Assembly (NCBI RefSeq): GCF_900230285.1
Contig: NZ_OCNK01000002.1
Location: forward strand, 682,001-746,000
Length of the DNA stretch: 64,000 bases
Direction: 5' to 3'
Source: Blastococcus haudaquaticus
GTDB lineage: Bacteria > Actinomycetota > Actinomycetes > Mycobacteriales > Geodermatophilaceae
Of the stretch, positions 62,560 through 64,000 are shown piece after piece. The stretch's first letter is position 1. Each line of letters starts with the position of its first letter. The translations under genes and the position numbers were made by a program. The notes below the pieces were generated by a model that ran no database searches, was not told the DNA's origin, and saw only the letters and a program-made list of their open reading frames with translations.

Positions 62560-64000
62560 ATGACGCAGGTCTGGCCCGGCAGTGCCTACCCCCTCGGGGC
62601 CACGTACGACGGCACCGGCACGAACTTCGCGATCTTCAGCGAGGTCGCCGAGAAGGTCGAGCTGTGCCTCTTCGACGACGCCGGCAACGAGGAGCGGATC
62701 CGGCTCCCCGAGATGGACGGCTACGTCTGGCACGCCTTCCTGCCCGGGGTCCACCCCGGGCAGAAGTACGGCTTCCGGGTGCATGGGCCGTACGACCCGG
62801 CCCAGGGGCTGCGGTGCAACCCGAACAAGCTGCTGCTCGACCCGTACGCAAAGGCCATCGACGGCCAGATCAACTGGGACCCGTCGGTCTTCGGCTACGA
62901 CTTCGAGACCAAGGAGCGCAACGACGGCGACTCCGCGGCGCACATGCCGAAGTCCGTCGTCGTCAACCCGTTCTTCGACTGGGGCGTCGACCGCCCACCC
63001 AAGACGCCGTACAACAAGACGGTCATCTACGAGGCCCACGTCAAGGGCCTGACCATGACCAACCCGCGCATCCCCGAGGAGCTGCGCGGCACGTACGCCG
63101 GCGTCGCGCACCCGGCGACCATCGAGCACCTCACCGAGCTCGGCATCACCGCGATCGAGCTCCTCCCGGTGCACCAGTTCGTGCAGGACGACACCCTCCA
63201 GCAGAAGGGCCTGCGCAACTACTGGGGCTACAACACGATCGGCTTCTTCGCCCCGCACAACGAGTACGCCAGCGACACCGCCGCCGGGCAGCACGTGCAG
63301 GAGTTCAAGGGCATGGTCCGGGCCCTGCACGAGGCGGGCATCGAGGTCATCCTCGACGTCGTCTACAACCACACCGCCGAGGGCAACCACAACGGCCCGA
63401 CGCTGTCCTTCCGCGGCATCGACAACCGCACGTACTACAAGCTCGTCGAGGGCGACGAGCGGTACTACATGGACTTCACCGGCACCGGGAACACCCTGAA
63501 CGTCCGGACGCCGCAGTCGCTGCAGCTGATCATGGACTCACTGCGCTACTGGGTCACCGAGATGCACGTCGACGGCTTCCGCTTCGACCTCGCCTCCGCG
63601 CTGGCCCGCGAGCTGCACGCCGTCGACCGGCTGGCCACGTTCTTCGACCTGGTGCACCAGGACCCGGTCGTCAGCCAGGTGAAGCTGATCGCCGAGCCCT
63701 GGGACGTCGGCGAGGGCGGCTATCAGGTCGGCAACTTCCCGGCCCTGTGGACGGAGTGGAACGGCAAGTACCGCGACACCGTCCGCGACTTCTGGCGGGG
63801 CGAGGACGCCACCGTCGGCGAGTTCGCCAGCCGGATCACCGGCTCCGCCGACCTCTACCAGCACTCCGGCCGCCGCCCCTTCGCGAGCATCAACTTCGTG
63901 ACGGCGCACGACGGCTTCACCCTCAACGACCTCGTCTCCTACAACGAGAAGCACAACGAGGCCAACGGCGAGGGCAACAACGACGGGGAGAGCCACAACA
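62560..64000 (+). CDS. glgX: Glycogen debranching protein GlgX (3' end beyond window)
   Basis: Partial, 480 codons visible to the window edge. The N-terminal CBM48 domain ([19 protein letters not shown], about residues 7-25) is followed by the GH13 barrel: [22 protein letters not shown], catalytic-Asp segment [17 protein letters not shown], Glu in [16 protein letters not shown], and [14 protein letters not shown]. It is an isoamylase-type enzyme that cuts alpha-1,6 branches of phosphorylase-trimmed glycogen. The ATG at 62560 has GGAGGA 10 nt upstream. Full-length family members run about 700 residues. Confidence 0.93.
   Translation, partial: MTQVWPGSAYPLGATYDGTGTNFAIFSEVAEKVELCLFDDAGNEERIRLPEMDGYVWHAFLPGVHPGQKYGFRVHGPYDPAQGLRCNPNKLLLDPYAKAIDGQINWDPSVFGYDFETKERNDGDSAAHMPKSVVVNPFFDWGVDRPPKTPYNKTVIYEAHVKGLTMTNPRIPEELRGTYAGVAHPATIEHLTELGITAIELLPVHQFVQDDTLQQKGLRNYWGYNTIGFFAPHNEYASDTAAGQHVQEFKGMVRALHEAGIEVILDVVYNHTAEGNHNGPTLSFRGIDNRTYYKLVEGDERYYMDFTGTGNTLNVRTPQSLQLIMDSLRYWVTEMHVDGFRFDLASALARELHAVDRLATFFDLVHQDPVVSQVKLIAEPWDVGEGGYQVGNFPALWTEWNGKYRDTVRDFWRGEDATVGEFASRITGSADLYQHSGRRPFASINFVTAHDGFTLNDLVSYNEKHNEANGEGNNDGESHN

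Noticed and set aside
62183-62563. 126-codon plus-strand frame before glgX
   Set aside because: Arg/Pro/Gly-rich, no ribosome site, crosses two strong hairpins; looks non-coding.

Overview
This is a 64 kb stretch of a very GC-rich actinobacterial chromosome. Several things point to a sporulating, mycothiol-using actinomycete. These include WhiA, RbpA, OpcA, a SufR-led suf operon, a maleylpyruvate-isomerase-family (mycothiol/DinB-type) protein, an SCO7613-type membrane protein pair, and the gene order tkt-tal-pgi-zwf-opcA-pgl ... tpiA-pgk-gap-whiA-yvcK-rapZ-uvrC. Geodermatophilaceae or a close relative is my best guess, by inference only. I saw no tRNA, rRNA, CRISPR array, transposase or prophage gene.

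Layout. 1-13.4 kb holds mixed housekeeping and accessory genes: an FBP zinc-finger protein, rhodanese, SnoaL-like protein, ABC exporter, enoyl-CoA hydratase coupled to a small HTH protein, ABC-F ATPase, two giant SCO7613-like membrane proteins, a divergent DUF6194/tandem-MerR pair, and a mycothiol-type enzyme. 13.7-20.75 kb is a complete suf operon for Fe-S cluster assembly on the minus strand: sufR-sufB-sufD-Rieske ferredoxin-sufC-sufS-sufU-sufT. Most of its genes overlap or nearly touch, and it ends in a strong hairpin. 20.8-23.8 kb carries heme A synthase (ctaA) and heme O synthase (ctaB), with two unrecognised genes lying behind ctaB.

24-32.5 kb is the pentose-phosphate operon (tkt, tal, pgi, zwf, opcA, pgl) on the plus strand. 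32.7-39.5 kb has a PIG-L deacetylase, rbpA, secG, an orphan peptide-type binding lipoprotein, and the glycolytic set tpiA-pgk-gap. 39.9-44.9 kb is whiA-yvcK-rapZ-uvrC. 45-51.6 kb has uvrA, a VOC protein, an amidase and an MBL-fold hydrolase. 51.8-57.2 kb has a secreted M28 peptidase, an S9 peptidase and an MFS transporter. 57.2-59.7 kb holds two TerC-family membrane proteins; the upstream one is preceded by what reads as a yybP-ykoY manganese riboswitch with a clear Shine-Dalgarno-sequestering hairpin. The window ends with uvrB and the 5' part of glgX.

Most notable beyond the gene list: the TerC riboswitch with its expression platform; a three-copy dispersed hairpin element found each time directly after a stop codon (sufT, secG, whiA) with compensatory changes in its stem; a 23-bp inverted repeat upstream of gap; divergent control of DUF6194 by a two-HTH MerR protein; a 15-bp perfect hairpin inside the pgi-zwf junction; and a recurring leaderless-promoter pattern (TANNNT 6-8 nt before ATG/GTG).
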